The notes beneath the pieces were generated by a model. The model was given only the letters and a program-made list of their open reading frames with translations, was not told the DNA's origin and made no database searches. This document shows positions 16,102-23,949 of a stretch of 64,000 nt of DNA, piece by piece. The stretch comes from Rhodopseudomonas sp. BAL398 (GTDB taxonomy: Bacteria; Pseudomonadota; Alphaproteobacteria; Rhizobiales; Xanthobacteraceae): the NCBI RefSeq assembly GCF_033001325.1, contig NZ_CP133111.1, forward strand, positions 496,001 to 560,000. Direction: 5' to 3'. The position numbers and the translations under genes were made by a program. How positions within the stretch are numbered: the stretch's first letter is position 1; each line of letters opens with the position of its first letter.

Positions 16102-18546
16102 ATGACGATCACCATTTCAACCGACTTTGTCGAAGCCGTCCGAAAGAAGGCGCTCGACTACGCGGAGCTGCACGCCCTGAAGCTTTTCGCAATCGATCCA
16201 GTGACGGGGAATGGCAGCCTTTACGCGGCGCACAGCAACAGAGCGATTTGGGAGGCAGACTTCGCCGGCGGAAAACTGCTCGGCGTCAGTGCGATCATGT
16301 CTGAGTGTTTGCTCTTTGACGTTGACGTACACTCCCTACAAGACCGCGATGAGGCCTGGAGCAACTATGTCGAGTTCTGCCGCCAGATTGGCATCACCGA
16401 TGCAAACGGCGGCGTGCCGATGCCTTATGCGCAGTCGAAAAGCGGAGGATGGCATTTCGCCTTCCGCGCGCCCGCAGATTTCAAAGACGCCCCGCGCAAG
16501 GGCCACCACAAGCTTAAAATATCTCACTTTCGCGCGCTGGAGCCTGGCGAGATTGACAGCGAGCGGATCAGCATTCGATGGCGTGCACTCAACGTATATG
16601 CCGGCTCGGTGAAGGGCGGCAGCGCCTACCAGATCATGCCAGACGCCCCGCCGCCGCATCCATACGGTCCCAATACCGCCAAGCTTTTTGCGTGGTATAG
16701 CGCCCTTGAACTTGGCCGCAAGGAAGTCACCCACGCGTCGCCGACTGACGAATGCAGGCAGAGCGAGGCTGAATGCGCCAAGCTTGAGCGATTTATCAAC
16801 GAGCTGTTGGTGAAAGACCCTCACTGGTTCGATGATCGTGACAACCGACTCGGTACGGTATGGGGAATCAAACGCGCCGGTTTTGGCGGGCGCGGCTATG
16901 AAATCGCGCAAATCATCTGCGACGCAACGCCGGATAAGAAGGGCGACAGGCTGGCTCGCTACTGGTTCGACGTTGGCGCTCTGGCTGGCACAAAGACGCT
17001 CGATTCATTCTGGAAGCGTTGCGCCGCAGTCGGCATCAAGCAAAAACCGGCCGAGATCGCTGAGTGGCGGAGGGACGCCACGATGCAGAGCTTTGCGACC
17101 GTTCCTGGCGTCCAAGTATTATCACCATCTCTCGCACCTAGCTTACCGCCTGGGGCAACACCGATGATTGGTGGCGCGACGTGGCAGCAGCAGGCGGCGC
17201 CGCCCGAATACTCTGAAATCGAAGTAGCCGACCGGTTCGCGAACATGTATGCGTTGCAAATCCGGTATGTCACCAAGCGAAAGAAGTGGCTGCACTGGAA
17301 CGGAAAACGATGGCACGATGACGACACCGACTATATAGGCCACCTCGCCAAGCTCCACTGCAAAGACGAAGCTGCGCTATGCTCCATTTCCCCGGGCAAC
17401 ACGAATGCCCAGGCCCGCGCGCTGTGCAGCGACAAGACCATTCGTGCTGTGCTGCGGATCGCAGCCGTAGACCCGCGCATATCGAGCACGGTCGCCGCAT
17501 GGGATCAAAACGCATGGATTCTTGGGACGCCCGATGGTGTTGTCGAATTGCGCACCGGAGTATTCCGACCGGCGCGCCCGGAAGATCATGTCACGAAATC
17601 GACCCGCGTTTCACCGCACGGTGACTGCCCAATCTGGAAAAAGTTTCTTGCGCGTGCGACTGGCGGCGATCTTGAGCTGCAGGAATATCTGCAGCGATTG
17701 TGCGGTTACATCCTCACCGGCGACACATCAGAGGAGAGCCTACATTTCAATTATGGTCCAGGCGGCGGCGGCAAGGGCACTTACATGCATGCCATCGAAG
17801 GAATTCTTGGTGACTACCACGTTGGCACTTCCATCGCCACGCTCACCGAGTCGAAGCAAGAGCGGCACCTGACCGAGATCGCGTCATTACAAGGTGCACG
17901 ACTCGTTACTTGCTCCGAGACGGAGCGCGGCAAGCGATGGGCCGAGAGCCGAATCAAGGAATTGACTGGACGGGACACGATCACGGCACGGTTCATGGGG
18001 TGCGATCCTTTTAACTTTATTCCGACCTTCAAAATCCAGGTGTCCGGAAACCATAAACCAAGCCTTCGTCCCGACAGTGCCATGCGGCGGCGTTTTCAAC
18101 TTGTGCCGTTCACGACCTCGATCGCCGAGAGTGAAAAGGACACAAAGCTGGGAGAGAAGCTGAAGGCGGAATGGCCCGGCATTCTTGCCTGGATGATCGC
18201 CGGCTGCGTCGCATGGCAACGAGAAGGCCTCGCTCCGCCGGCTATCGTGGTTGATGCGACTGATGCCTACATGAACGAGGAGTCTGAGGACTGCATGTCG
18301 GCATGGCTTGCCGAAAGCTGCGACACGGACCCCGCAGCATCGACGCCGAGCGCGGTTCTCTATTCATCGTACAAACACTACGCCGAGCGCTCGGGTGAAA
18401 AGCCGATGAGCAATGTTGAATTTGGAAAGGAGATAAGACGCCTTCACTTCAAAGTCGAACGCGGCCGCCGCGGCGCCGTTGTAGATGGATTGAAACTGGC
18501 GTTGCCCGCTGTACCGACACCCATGTTTCCAGAGGTGAAGTCATGA
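16102..18546 (+). CDS. Phage/satellite primase-polymerase and D5-type SF3 helicase
   Basis: 814 residues. The N-terminal third resembles a bifunctional prim-pol domain, with an LLFDVDVHS acid pair near residue 72 and YAQSKSGGWHFAF. A linker follows, then a D5_N region (IRYVTKRKKWLHWNGKRW; WDQNAWILGTPDGVVEL). An SF3/AAA+ helicase carries Walker A GPGGGGKGT near 553, an ATLTESK segment, SETERGKRWAESRIKELTG and the sensor region FKIQVSGNHKP. Family members prime and unwind DNA for autonomous replication of P4-like satellites and phages. The last four bases (ATGA) overlap the next gene. A possible origin with iteron-like repeats lies about 350 bp downstream. Confidence 0.9.
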   Translation: MTITISTDFVEAVRKKALDYAELHALKLFAIDPVTGNGSLYAAHSNRAIWEADFAGGKLLGVSAIMSECLLFDVDVHSLQDRDEAWSNYVEFCRQIGITDANGGVPMPYAQSKSGGWHFAFRAPADFKDAPRKGHHKLKISHFRALEPGEIDSERISIRWRALNVYAGSVKGGSAYQIMPDAPPPHPYGPNTAKLFAWYSALELGRKEVTHASPTDECRQSEAECAKLERFINELLVKDPHWFDDRDNRLGTVWGIKRAGFGGRGYEIAQIICDATPDKKGDRLARYWFDVGALAGTKTLDSFWKRCAAVGIKQKPAEIAEWRRDATMQSFATVPGVQVLSPSLAPSLPPGATPMIGGATWQQQAAPPEYSEIEVADRFANMYALQIRYVTKRKKWLHWNGKRWHDDDTDYIGHLAKLHCKDEAALCSISPGNTNAQARALCSDKTIRAVLRIAAVDPRISSTVAAWDQNAWILGTPDGVVELRTGVFRPARPEDHVTKSTRVSPHGDCPIWKKFLARATGGDLELQEYLQRLCGYILTGDTSEESLHFNYGPGGGGKGTYMHAIEGILGDYHVGTSIATLTESKQERHLTEIASLQGARLVTCSETERGKRWAESRIKELTGRDTITARFMGCDPFNFIPTFKIQVSGNHKPSLRPDSAMRRRFQLVPFTTSIAESEKDTKLGEKLKAEWPGILAWMIAGCVAWQREGLAPPAIVVDATDAYMNEESEDCMSAWLAESCDTDPAASTPSAVLYSSYKHYAERSGEKPMSNVEFGKEIRRLHFKVERGRRGAVVDGLKLALPAVPTPMFPEVKS

Positions 18547-18902
18547 TGGCCCATGATGCAATCTCCCAGGTGATGGCACGATGTCCTGACCTTACCATCG
18601 ACGGATTGAATGGTCGCAAGCGGGAGAACTTCGACGAACGGCGCGAAGCGTTGCTGTCCGAAAGCGGCGTGCGGGAATTCGAGATCGCGAGGGTCTGGCT
18701 TAGCGAGGTGCCAGCGCGTGCGACCCCGAACAAGGTCTGTGACTCCTATCGGGTGAAACACGTCATCGAGACATGGGCTGGAACTTACGTTGCAAACGGC
18801 GCGTGTATCGCAGCGGCTCTTTCGATCGGTATTGCAATCGCGGAGTGCCCTTCAGGCATCAACGCTTGGCTTGGAATAGCCGGGCAGCGGAAATGGCCGT
18901 GA
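18543..18902 (+). CDS. Small conserved-looking protein coupled to the primase
   Basis: 119 residues, start overlapping the primase stop (ATGA). The core (RVWLSEVPARATPNK, SYRVKHVIETWAG, YVANGACIAAALSIG) resembles a small family often found beside P4-type primases in alphaproteobacterial integrative elements, with the pattern of a short basic motif, an xLKHxxE-like helix and YxxNGxxIAAAL. Its role is unknown; coupling suggests replication or its control. The family link is from memory of similar proteins and should be treated as tentative. Confidence 0.6.
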   Translation: MMAHDAISQVMARCPDLTIDGLNGRKRENFDERREALLSESGVREFEIARVWLSEVPARATPNKVCDSYRVKHVIETWAGTYVANGACIAAALSIGIAIAECPSGINAWLGIAGQRKWP

Positions 18903-19052
18903 CAGTGTGACAGTGTGACGGTGAAATCCTATTCACACACCCTATAAAAACATCAGGGTCGTCGGATGCGTAGTGACTGTCACCACTGTCACACTGTCAC
19001 ACATCTTCTCGCCCCTTCTCGCCCCTTCTCGCCCCTTCTCGCCCCTTCTCGC
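18899..19052. repeat. Repeat-rich region, candidate replication origin of the element
   Basis: Three GTGTGACA-like units (18899-18923) are mirrored by an inverted array of TGTCAC units (18974-19002) about 50 bp away. Then a perfect 10-bp tandem TTCTCGCCCC is repeated four and a half times (19006-19050). A CCTATAAAAAC motif (18941-18951) lies between and recurs at 21776-21786. The whole gap 18903-19286 has no gene. Iterons next to a primase-helicase are typical of P4-like origins. Confidence 0.5.
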
Positions 19053-19286
19053 AAAGAGCCGCCGGTTTAGCTCGACCTTCGATCCGCGCCGCTTTTCCCA
19101 TGCATTTGCATTGAAATCCTTCCAAATGCGGCCGTTGGTTTCGGACGAACGGATTATATATCTGTTAGTCTCCGTATAACTAGCGGTTATTGCGTACAAA
19201 TCTATAGCGTATCGCGCCCGTATTGCGCCGACTAGCTGGGTGTGGTACATTCCAAATAGGCGCATTCCGCGCCGCGAGTTTGCGAA

Positions 19287-19928
19287 TTGATCAAGGCCAA
19301 GTCCGGCCCCGGCAGTTGCCAAGTATGTAATTCCCCTCATCGCCACTCGGTCGACGTTGCGCTCGCTCACGGCCTTGGTCACGACGCGATAGGCAAGCGT
19401 TTCGACCTATCGCCGCACAGCGTGCAGCGCCACGCCAAGAACCACCTCAGCCCGCAGATGATGGCAGCGGTACAGCACGCGCTGCATCCGTGTGCGATTG
19501 ACCTGGACGCCCTGAAGGTGAGCGAAGGCGAGGGGCTGTTGCATAGCCTAGTGCACCAACGCGCTCGGCTTGCCAGCCACATTGAACTTGCCGTGGAGAC
19601 CGGCGACGCCAGCGCGGCCATCCGCGGTGAGGCGGCCGTGACGAACAACCTGCAACTGGTGTCGAAGCTGCTCGGCGTGTTGGTCAACGTATCGGAGCAC
19701 CGCCACCAACACCTGTTGACCCATCCTGACTATTTGCGGCTGCGCGAGACGCTGCTGCGCGCCCTGGCGCCCTTTCCTGACGCCCGGCTCGCGGTGGGCC
19801 GCGCCCTTGCCGGCATTGAGACGCAAGCTGCGAAGGACATCACGGAGGCCGCGAGCAAGCGCAAGGCGCGCCCTGAGCCGGTCGCGATCGAGCACCAGGC
19901 CACGTCACCTGCACCGCCGCCGTATTAA
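19287..19928 (+). CDS. Small terminase-like DNA-binding protein
   Basis: 213 residues from a TTG at 19287 (start uncertain). The N-terminus has CQVCNSPHR then VDVALAHGLGHDAIGKRFDLSPHSVQRHAKNHL in pieces, i.e. a Cys pair followed by a helix-turn-helix, as in phage small terminase-like DNA-recognition proteins. The rest is helical with a basic, Pro-rich tail (SKRKARPEP, SPAPPPY). It lies directly upstream of the terminase ATPase gene (1 bp gap), in the position of terS. The assignment rests on position and HTH rather than on a specific family signature. Confidence 0.55.
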   Translation: MIKAKSGPGSCQVCNSPHRHSVDVALAHGLGHDAIGKRFDLSPHSVQRHAKNHLSPQMMAAVQHALHPCAIDLDALKVSEGEGLLHSLVHQRARLASHIELAVETGDASAAIRGEAAVTNNLQLVSKLLGVLVNVSEHRHQHLLTHPDYLRLRETLLRALAPFPDARLAVGRALAGIETQAAKDITEAASKRKARPEPVAIEHQATSPAPPPY

Positions 19929-19929
19929 T

Positions 19930-20688
19930 ATGGAAATGGCTCGTGACCTCGCGCTGCACTTCGACCCGGCACTGCTCGCCAGCGCGGCCGACATTATCCT
20001 CGACGACTGGCAAGCCGATTTCGTCCGGGCAGATGATCCGCAGATCGCGATGCTGATTCCCCGGCAGCACGGCAAGACGGAAGCGGCTGTCATGAAAGCG
20101 CTTCCGGTTGCATTGACAGAGCCGCACAGCTTGATCTTGATCGTATCACCCGCGCAGCGCTTGTCCGACGAATTTGTTCGCCGCGCGCGGGTCGCTTACG
20201 GCCGGGTGAAGGATGCGCCGTCATTGGTCGGCGATGCCGCACGGCGGATGGAGTTCGATAACGGGAGTCGCATCCTCGCATTACCCGGTGACAACGAAGG
20301 CGACACCCTCCGGGGCCTAGCAAACGTCAGGCTGTGTATCATCGACGAAACGTCCCGATGCTCTGATGCACTGATCACGGCAGTTCGCCCCATGCTGGCG
20401 ACAAGCAAGCGCGGGCAACTGGTATATCTGTCAACCCCGAACGGCAAGCGCGGCGTATTTTACGAAACATGGACATCCGACGATGCTGACTGGCACCGGA
20501 TACGGGTCGGGCTGGGAGATTGTGACCGCATCACCCCGGAATTCCTGGCACGCGAGCGCAAGAACCTAGGCGAGACGAAGTACCGCGAGGAATACCTCTG
20601 TGAATTTATCGATTCCGATACGGCAGCTTTCAACACCAGCATCATTGATGCGGCGTTTTCAACGGAGGTGCGTGCACTGTGGCGATGA
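19930..20688 (+). CDS. Terminase large subunit, ATPase half
   Basis: 252 residues starting at ATG 19930. DDWQADFV (adenine-binding Q region), MLIPRQHGKTEAAVMK (Walker A variant RQHGKT), LILIVSPAQRLSDEF, and RLCIIDETSRC (Walker B IIDE), followed by LVYLSTPNGKRGVFYE (coupling motif) and KYREEYLCEF at the end. This is the complete packaging motor domain. The polypeptide stops exactly where the linker to the nuclease domain would begin; the nuclease is the next gene, overlapping by 10 bp. Together they should translocate and cut DNA during packaging. Confidence 0.9.
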   Translation: MEMARDLALHFDPALLASAADIILDDWQADFVRADDPQIAMLIPRQHGKTEAAVMKALPVALTEPHSLILIVSPAQRLSDEFVRRARVAYGRVKDAPSLVGDAARRMEFDNGSRILALPGDNEGDTLRGLANVRLCIIDETSRCSDALITAVRPMLATSKRGQLVYLSTPNGKRGVFYETWTSDDADWHRIRVGLGDCDRITPEFLARERKNLGETKYREEYLCEFIDSDTAAFNTSIIDAAFSTEVRALWR

Positions 20689-21356
20689 TCAATACGAGTA
20701 CCTGGACACAACAATACGTCACCCCGCGTGATGAATGGATCGTCGCTGCCGACATTGGACAAAGCGTCGACCCGACCGCCGTCTGTGCTCTGCAACACAT
20801 CGTTCGCGGCACGGGACGGATGGTTCCACACGAAGCATCGAAAACACTTCGCCAAGAGCGTGTCGAGACCTTTCACATTCGACATTTGGAACGACTTCCA
20901 CTCGGCATGGCTTATCCGACGCAAATCCAGCACGTTGCCAACCTGCTGGGTCGTGAGCCGCTTGTCGGAGCAAAACTCGTGATTGACTACACCGGAGTAG
21001 GGCGCCCCGTATTCGATATGTTCGACCGCGCAGGACTGCGGCCGCATGGCGTCTTGATCACCGCAGGCAATGAGACCACAAGCAACGGCAATATCTTCCA
21101 TGTTCCCAAGCAGACACTCATTTCACAACTGGAGGCGCGGCTTCATTCAGGTGAGCTGAAAATCGCTGCTGATATTGCCGATGCACCAGCGCTGCGCGAT
21201 GAACTCAAGGACTTTGCCCGCGCCGTCTCTGCAGCAGGCCGCGTGAGTTTCAACGCGCGATCGGGGTCTCACGATGATTTGGTGCTGGCGGTGGCAATAG
21301 GCCTTTTCCTCGCTCTCGGAATGAACCGATCATCTATATCGGAACTCATTCTTTGA
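20679..21356 (+). CDS. Terminase large subunit, nuclease half (separate gene)
   Basis: 225 residues. GGAGGTG at 20664-20670 precedes a GTG at 20679; an ATG at 20685 overlaps the ATPase stop as ATGA. RNase H-fold acid positions are visible: WIVAADIGQSVDPTAV, LVIDYTGVGRPV, and SHDDLVLAVAIGLFLAL near the C-terminus. This is the usual C-terminal domain of a TerL, here with its own ribosome site, so the split looks genuine rather than a sequencing frameshift. It presumably assembles with the ATPase half. The next gene follows within 15 bp. Confidence 0.88.
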   Translation: MAMINTSTWTQQYVTPRDEWIVAADIGQSVDPTAVCALQHIVRGTGRMVPHEASKTLRQERVETFHIRHLERLPLGMAYPTQIQHVANLLGREPLVGAKLVIDYTGVGRPVFDMFDRAGLRPHGVLITAGNETTSNGNIFHVPKQTLISQLEARLHSGELKIAADIADAPALRDELKDFARAVSAAGRVSFNARSGSHDDLVLAVAIGLFLALGMNRSSISELIL

Positions 21357-21367
21357 CCGGGGGGCAA

Positions 21368-21772
21368 ATGAACCAGGGTAGGGATTTCGATCAGGTCGCG
21401 TCCGCGGCAACAAAAGCATTCTGCGGCGCCGCGCTGCGGCGATCGTTTGTGAACGGTGGCCCGACATGCGATCTGGTGACATGGTTGCTGTCTGATACTC
21501 AATTTGGCCCTGCGGAGCGCCGAACCCTTGCAGCGTTGCTCTCTGGTCAATTGAACAGGGTCGGCCGTCCACAGACCAGCGCATCAACCCGCCGAATCGA
21601 TGGTGAATTGATTCGGGATGCCCGCCGCTGGCGGGACGAACTGCGCGCAACAGGCATGAAATCCATTGACGCAGAATTGGAAGCGGCGGACCGCGCAGCG
21701 TGCGACCCGCGGGCACGAGGGCGCGCGGCGTCGACAATACTTGGTGAGATGCAACGCCGCCCTATTACTTAA
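21368..21772 (+). CDS. Hypothetical element protein
   Basis: 134 residues from the ATG at 21368 with a G-rich ribosome site (21358-21364). No recognised domain. The middle has ERRTLAALLSGQLNRVGRP and the end is basic and helical (IRDARRWRDELRATG, RARGRAASTIL). It follows the terminase nuclease gene closely, so it is probably expressed with the packaging genes. Confidence 0.5.
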   Translation: MNQGRDFDQVASAATKAFCGAALRRSFVNGGPTCDLVTWLLSDTQFGPAERRTLAALLSGQLNRVGRPQTSASTRRIDGELIRDARRWRDELRATGMKSIDAELEAADRAACDPRARGRAASTILGEMQRRPIT

Positions 21773-21820
21773 TCACCTATAAAAACTATACAACTTTTCA
21801 TCGGTGATCTTCTGCGGCGT

Positions 21821-21855
21821 GGTGTGCATAGTTGCATTCAGTAGCAATGCACACC
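21821..21855. promoter_or_regulatory. Inverted repeat, likely operator for the AlpA-like gene
   Basis: GGTGTGCAT (21821-21829) and ATGCACACC (21847-21855) form a perfect 9-bp inverted repeat 13 bp upstream of the AlpA-like start. CCTATAAAAAC (21776-21786) lies upstream and may be promoter-related. Confidence 0.5.
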
Positions 21856-21868
21856 ATGGGACTTGAAT

Positions 21869-22060
21869 ATGTCCACATCAATCGCAGCGCAGAGCATTGA
21901 AGATACCGCTGCCGCAGCGGGCATTAGCCGATCGACACTGTACCGCCTTGTCAAAGAGGGCCGGGGTCCGCGCATGACTCGGATCGGTCATCGGCGAGTA
22001 GTCTTGATCAGCGACCGAGATGTGTGGTTGCGCTCGCTTTCGGAGTCGGCGGTTGCCTAA
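21869..22060 (+). CDS. AlpA-family HTH regulator/excisionase
   Basis: 63 residues from the ATG at 21869; an in-frame TTG is two codons earlier. Compact winged HTH: IEDTAAAAGISRSTLYRLVKEG, in pieces, then GPRMTRIGHRRVVLI wing and DRDVWLRSL C-terminal helix. This is the layout of AlpA/excisionase-like regulators that trigger excision or early transcription in P4-like elements. A perfect inverted repeat lies just upstream, consistent with autoregulation. Confidence 0.78.
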   Translation: MSTSIAAQSIEDTAAAAGISRSTLYRLVKEGRGPRMTRIGHRRVVLISDRDVWLRSLSESAVA

Positions 22061-22179
22061 GTCTCCACATCATCAATTCGACCGGCGCGGAAGTACCGCC
22101 GATCGACCGCGAGCGGGACGCTGTGTCCCCCTACGTCCCGCTCGCCAACCAATCCACCAAAAGCAGAAATGGAACCGAT

Positions 22180-22299
22180 ATGTCGGAAAAGCCCAAAGAC
22201 GAGCCTAAAGGCGAGACGGCGCCGAAGCCGCGCAACGACGCAGTGCAGCCGGTGAATGGTGCGCGCGGTTTCGGCCGCTCCGGATTCGGACACAGCTAG
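22180..22299 (+). CDS. Very small hypothetical protein
   Basis: 39 codons, hydrophilic and Lys/Pro rich (MSEKPKDEPKGE; ending GFGRSGFGHS), placed just before the fibre-like gene. The ribosome site is weak. An alternative start at 22024 would overlap the AlpA gene in another frame. Existence is uncertain. Confidence 0.35.
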   Translation: MSEKPKDEPKGETAPKPRNDAVQPVNGARGFGRSGFGHS

Positions 22300-22303
22300 T
22301 CGC

Positions 22304-23371
22304 ATGGCACGAAACAACCTCAACAACGCTCGCCACCTTGTCTCCACCATCGGGACGGGGGATATCACGTTCGGCTCGGTGCCGATCAGCTGGCAAGGCT
22401 TCGCCGCGGCCGGGGCGGTCGATGGCGACACCATCCCCTATGAATTGCGCGAAGGTGATGACTGGGAAAACGGCTATCTGACGATCGGTGGTTCGGTCAC
22501 GACCGGAACCCGCAATGTTGTCGAATCAAGCAACGGTGGCTCACCTTTGTCGCTGACCGGGACGGCGGTGATATCTTGTGTTCCGTTGGCTACCAGCCTG
22601 GATGACGACGTGGTGTCGTTCGTGCGCGCGCAGTCGGCCGACAGCACGGCAAAGGGGATCGCGCAAACCAACATCGGCATGACGACGGTTGGCAAGGGAC
22701 TGGCGACTGCGACGGATGCGGCGGCGGCTCGGTCGACTTTGGGCGTGGACACGGCATCCACGACGAAGACCGGCGCGTACACCATCGTCGCTGCAGACTA
22801 CGGCGCTATCATTGAGTGCTCTGGCACGTTCACCGTTGGCCTTACCGCAGCTGCAACATTGGGCGACGGCTTCAAGACAACGGTGTTCAACTCTGGCACT
22901 GGCATCGTCACTCTTGATCCCGATGCATCCGAGACCATCGGTCTCAAAACCACCATCCCGCTTGGTCCCGGATCGAGTGTAGAGATCAAGTGCGACGGCA
23001 CCAAGTTCAGCATCATCGGCGGTCCAGTACCGATCTATGGCTCTTGGACCGGGACGGTCGGCGCCGCGGCTGGAGCTGTCGGATCAGCATCGGTATTTGG
23101 AAACTATACGTTGACCGGAAATAAGGTCGACTGGTCCGCTGTGGTGAGCATCGCAGCTATTGGGACGGCGTCCGGCTTTATCAGCTTCACGCTCCCACCC
23201 GGTCTCGCTCCGAATAGCGCATACTCTGGATACGGTAGAGAAGGAGCGGTTAATGGGCACACCCCGTCTATCCAAGTCGCGCCTTCGGCGTCGTTTTTTC
23301 AGAATTATGACGGATCATTTTTTGGCGCCGCCGGCTATTCGGTTTCAATGGGCGGCACCTACTATATCTAA
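22304..23371 (+). CDS. Tail-fibre-like / minor structural protein
   Basis: 355 residues from ATG 22304. The N-terminus (MARNNLNNA, TIGTGDITFGS, AAAGAVDGDTIPYELREGDDWE, RNVVESSNGGSPLSLTGTA) matches the conserved opening of many alphaproteobacterial phage fibre proteins. The rest is Gly/Thr/Ser-rich beta sequence (TKTGAYTIVAADYGAIIEC, VTLDPDASETIGLKTTI) ending in aromatic residues. Such proteins bind host surface structures. It is the first recognisable virion gene after the terminase; no portal or capsid gene precedes it. Confidence 0.65.
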   Translation: MARNNLNNARHLVSTIGTGDITFGSVPISWQGFAAAGAVDGDTIPYELREGDDWENGYLTIGGSVTTGTRNVVESSNGGSPLSLTGTAVISCVPLATSLDDDVVSFVRAQSADSTAKGIAQTNIGMTTVGKGLATATDAAAARSTLGVDTASTTKTGAYTIVAADYGAIIECSGTFTVGLTAAATLGDGFKTTVFNSGTGIVTLDPDASETIGLKTTIPLGPGSSVEIKCDGTKFSIIGGPVPIYGSWTGTVGAAAGAVGSASVFGNYTLTGNKVDWSAVVSIAAIGTASGFISFTLPPGLAPNSAYSGYGREGAVNGHTPSIQVAPSASFFQNYDGSFFGAAGYSVSMGGTYYI

Positions 23372-23386
23372 AATGGAGGACTAAAA

Positions 23387-23551
23387 ATGTACGAAAACGT
23401 GGTGTTTACCAACGGTAAGTGGCTCGACGCTGAGAAGACGGAATTTCAAATCGAAATGGACGGCATCCTTGTCGTTGCGCTCGCCCGGCGGGGGCTGCTG
23501 ATTTACGAGTGGATTTTGGCCCACGATATCCCGCTCGCCGACGCTGATTAG
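23387..23551 (+). CDS. Small hypothetical protein between fibre and tail genes
   Basis: 54 residues, ATG 23387 with a good GGAGGA site at 23375-23380. The sequence has a hydrophobic centre flanked by acidic ends (EFQIEMDGILVVALARRG, LAHDIPLADAD). No domain recognised. Position and strong ribosome site argue it is real. Confidence 0.6.
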   Translation: MYENVVFTNGKWLDAEKTEFQIEMDGILVVALARRGLLIYEWILAHDIPLADAD

Positions 23552-23611
23552 CGCCATGCGGCGGACCATAGCCGATCGCCACCCGATTCCCAACAACTAG
23601 AGGACTACAGG

Positions 23612-23923
23612 ATGACCGCTACCACTCATGAAATCAAACTCGGTGACAAGGTCATCGCGCTTGAGGTCACCGCCAAGGCGGCGGCGCGCGTTAGTTCGTA
23701 TTTCGGCGGGTTTGTACCGGCGCACAACGCTGTCCGCGAAATCGACCTGTTCGCGTATCGCCGGATCATCGCGGTCGGCTTGGACCAGCCCCTCACGGAC
23801 GACGATGGGCTGGAGGCGGCAATCTTCGCCGCTGGTCCGATCGACATTCAAGGGTCTGTGTTGAAGTATCTGGACTTGCTGGTCACTGGCGGGCGCGGAA
23901 GCCAGCCTGCCGACCAGAAGTAA
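23612..23923 (+). CDS. Tail assembly chaperone-like protein
   Basis: 103 residues, ATG 23612 after AGGACTACAGG. The opening (THEIKLGDKVIALEVTAKAAARVSSYFGGF), in pieces, and AYRRIIAVGLDQPLTDDD resemble GTA/siphophage tail chaperones that are encoded immediately before the tape measure and coat it during tail assembly. The position directly upstream of the tape-measure gene supports this. No programmed frameshift extension is evident. Confidence 0.55.
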   Translation: MTATTHEIKLGDKVIALEVTAKAAARVSSYFGGFVPAHNAVREIDLFAYRRIIAVGLDQPLTDDDGLEAAIFAAGPIDIQGSVLKYLDLLVTGGRGSQPADQK

Positions 23924-23949
23924 CGAGCGCGTAGTAGAGGGAAACGCAT

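Noticed and set aside
19006-19052. Tandem decamers considered as a CRISPR-like array
   Set aside because: Units are 10 bp and contiguous with no spacers; no cas genes are present.
22024-22299. 91-codon frame overlapping the AlpA-like gene
   Set aside because: The first half is out-of-frame AlpA sequence; only the last 39 codons could be a gene.
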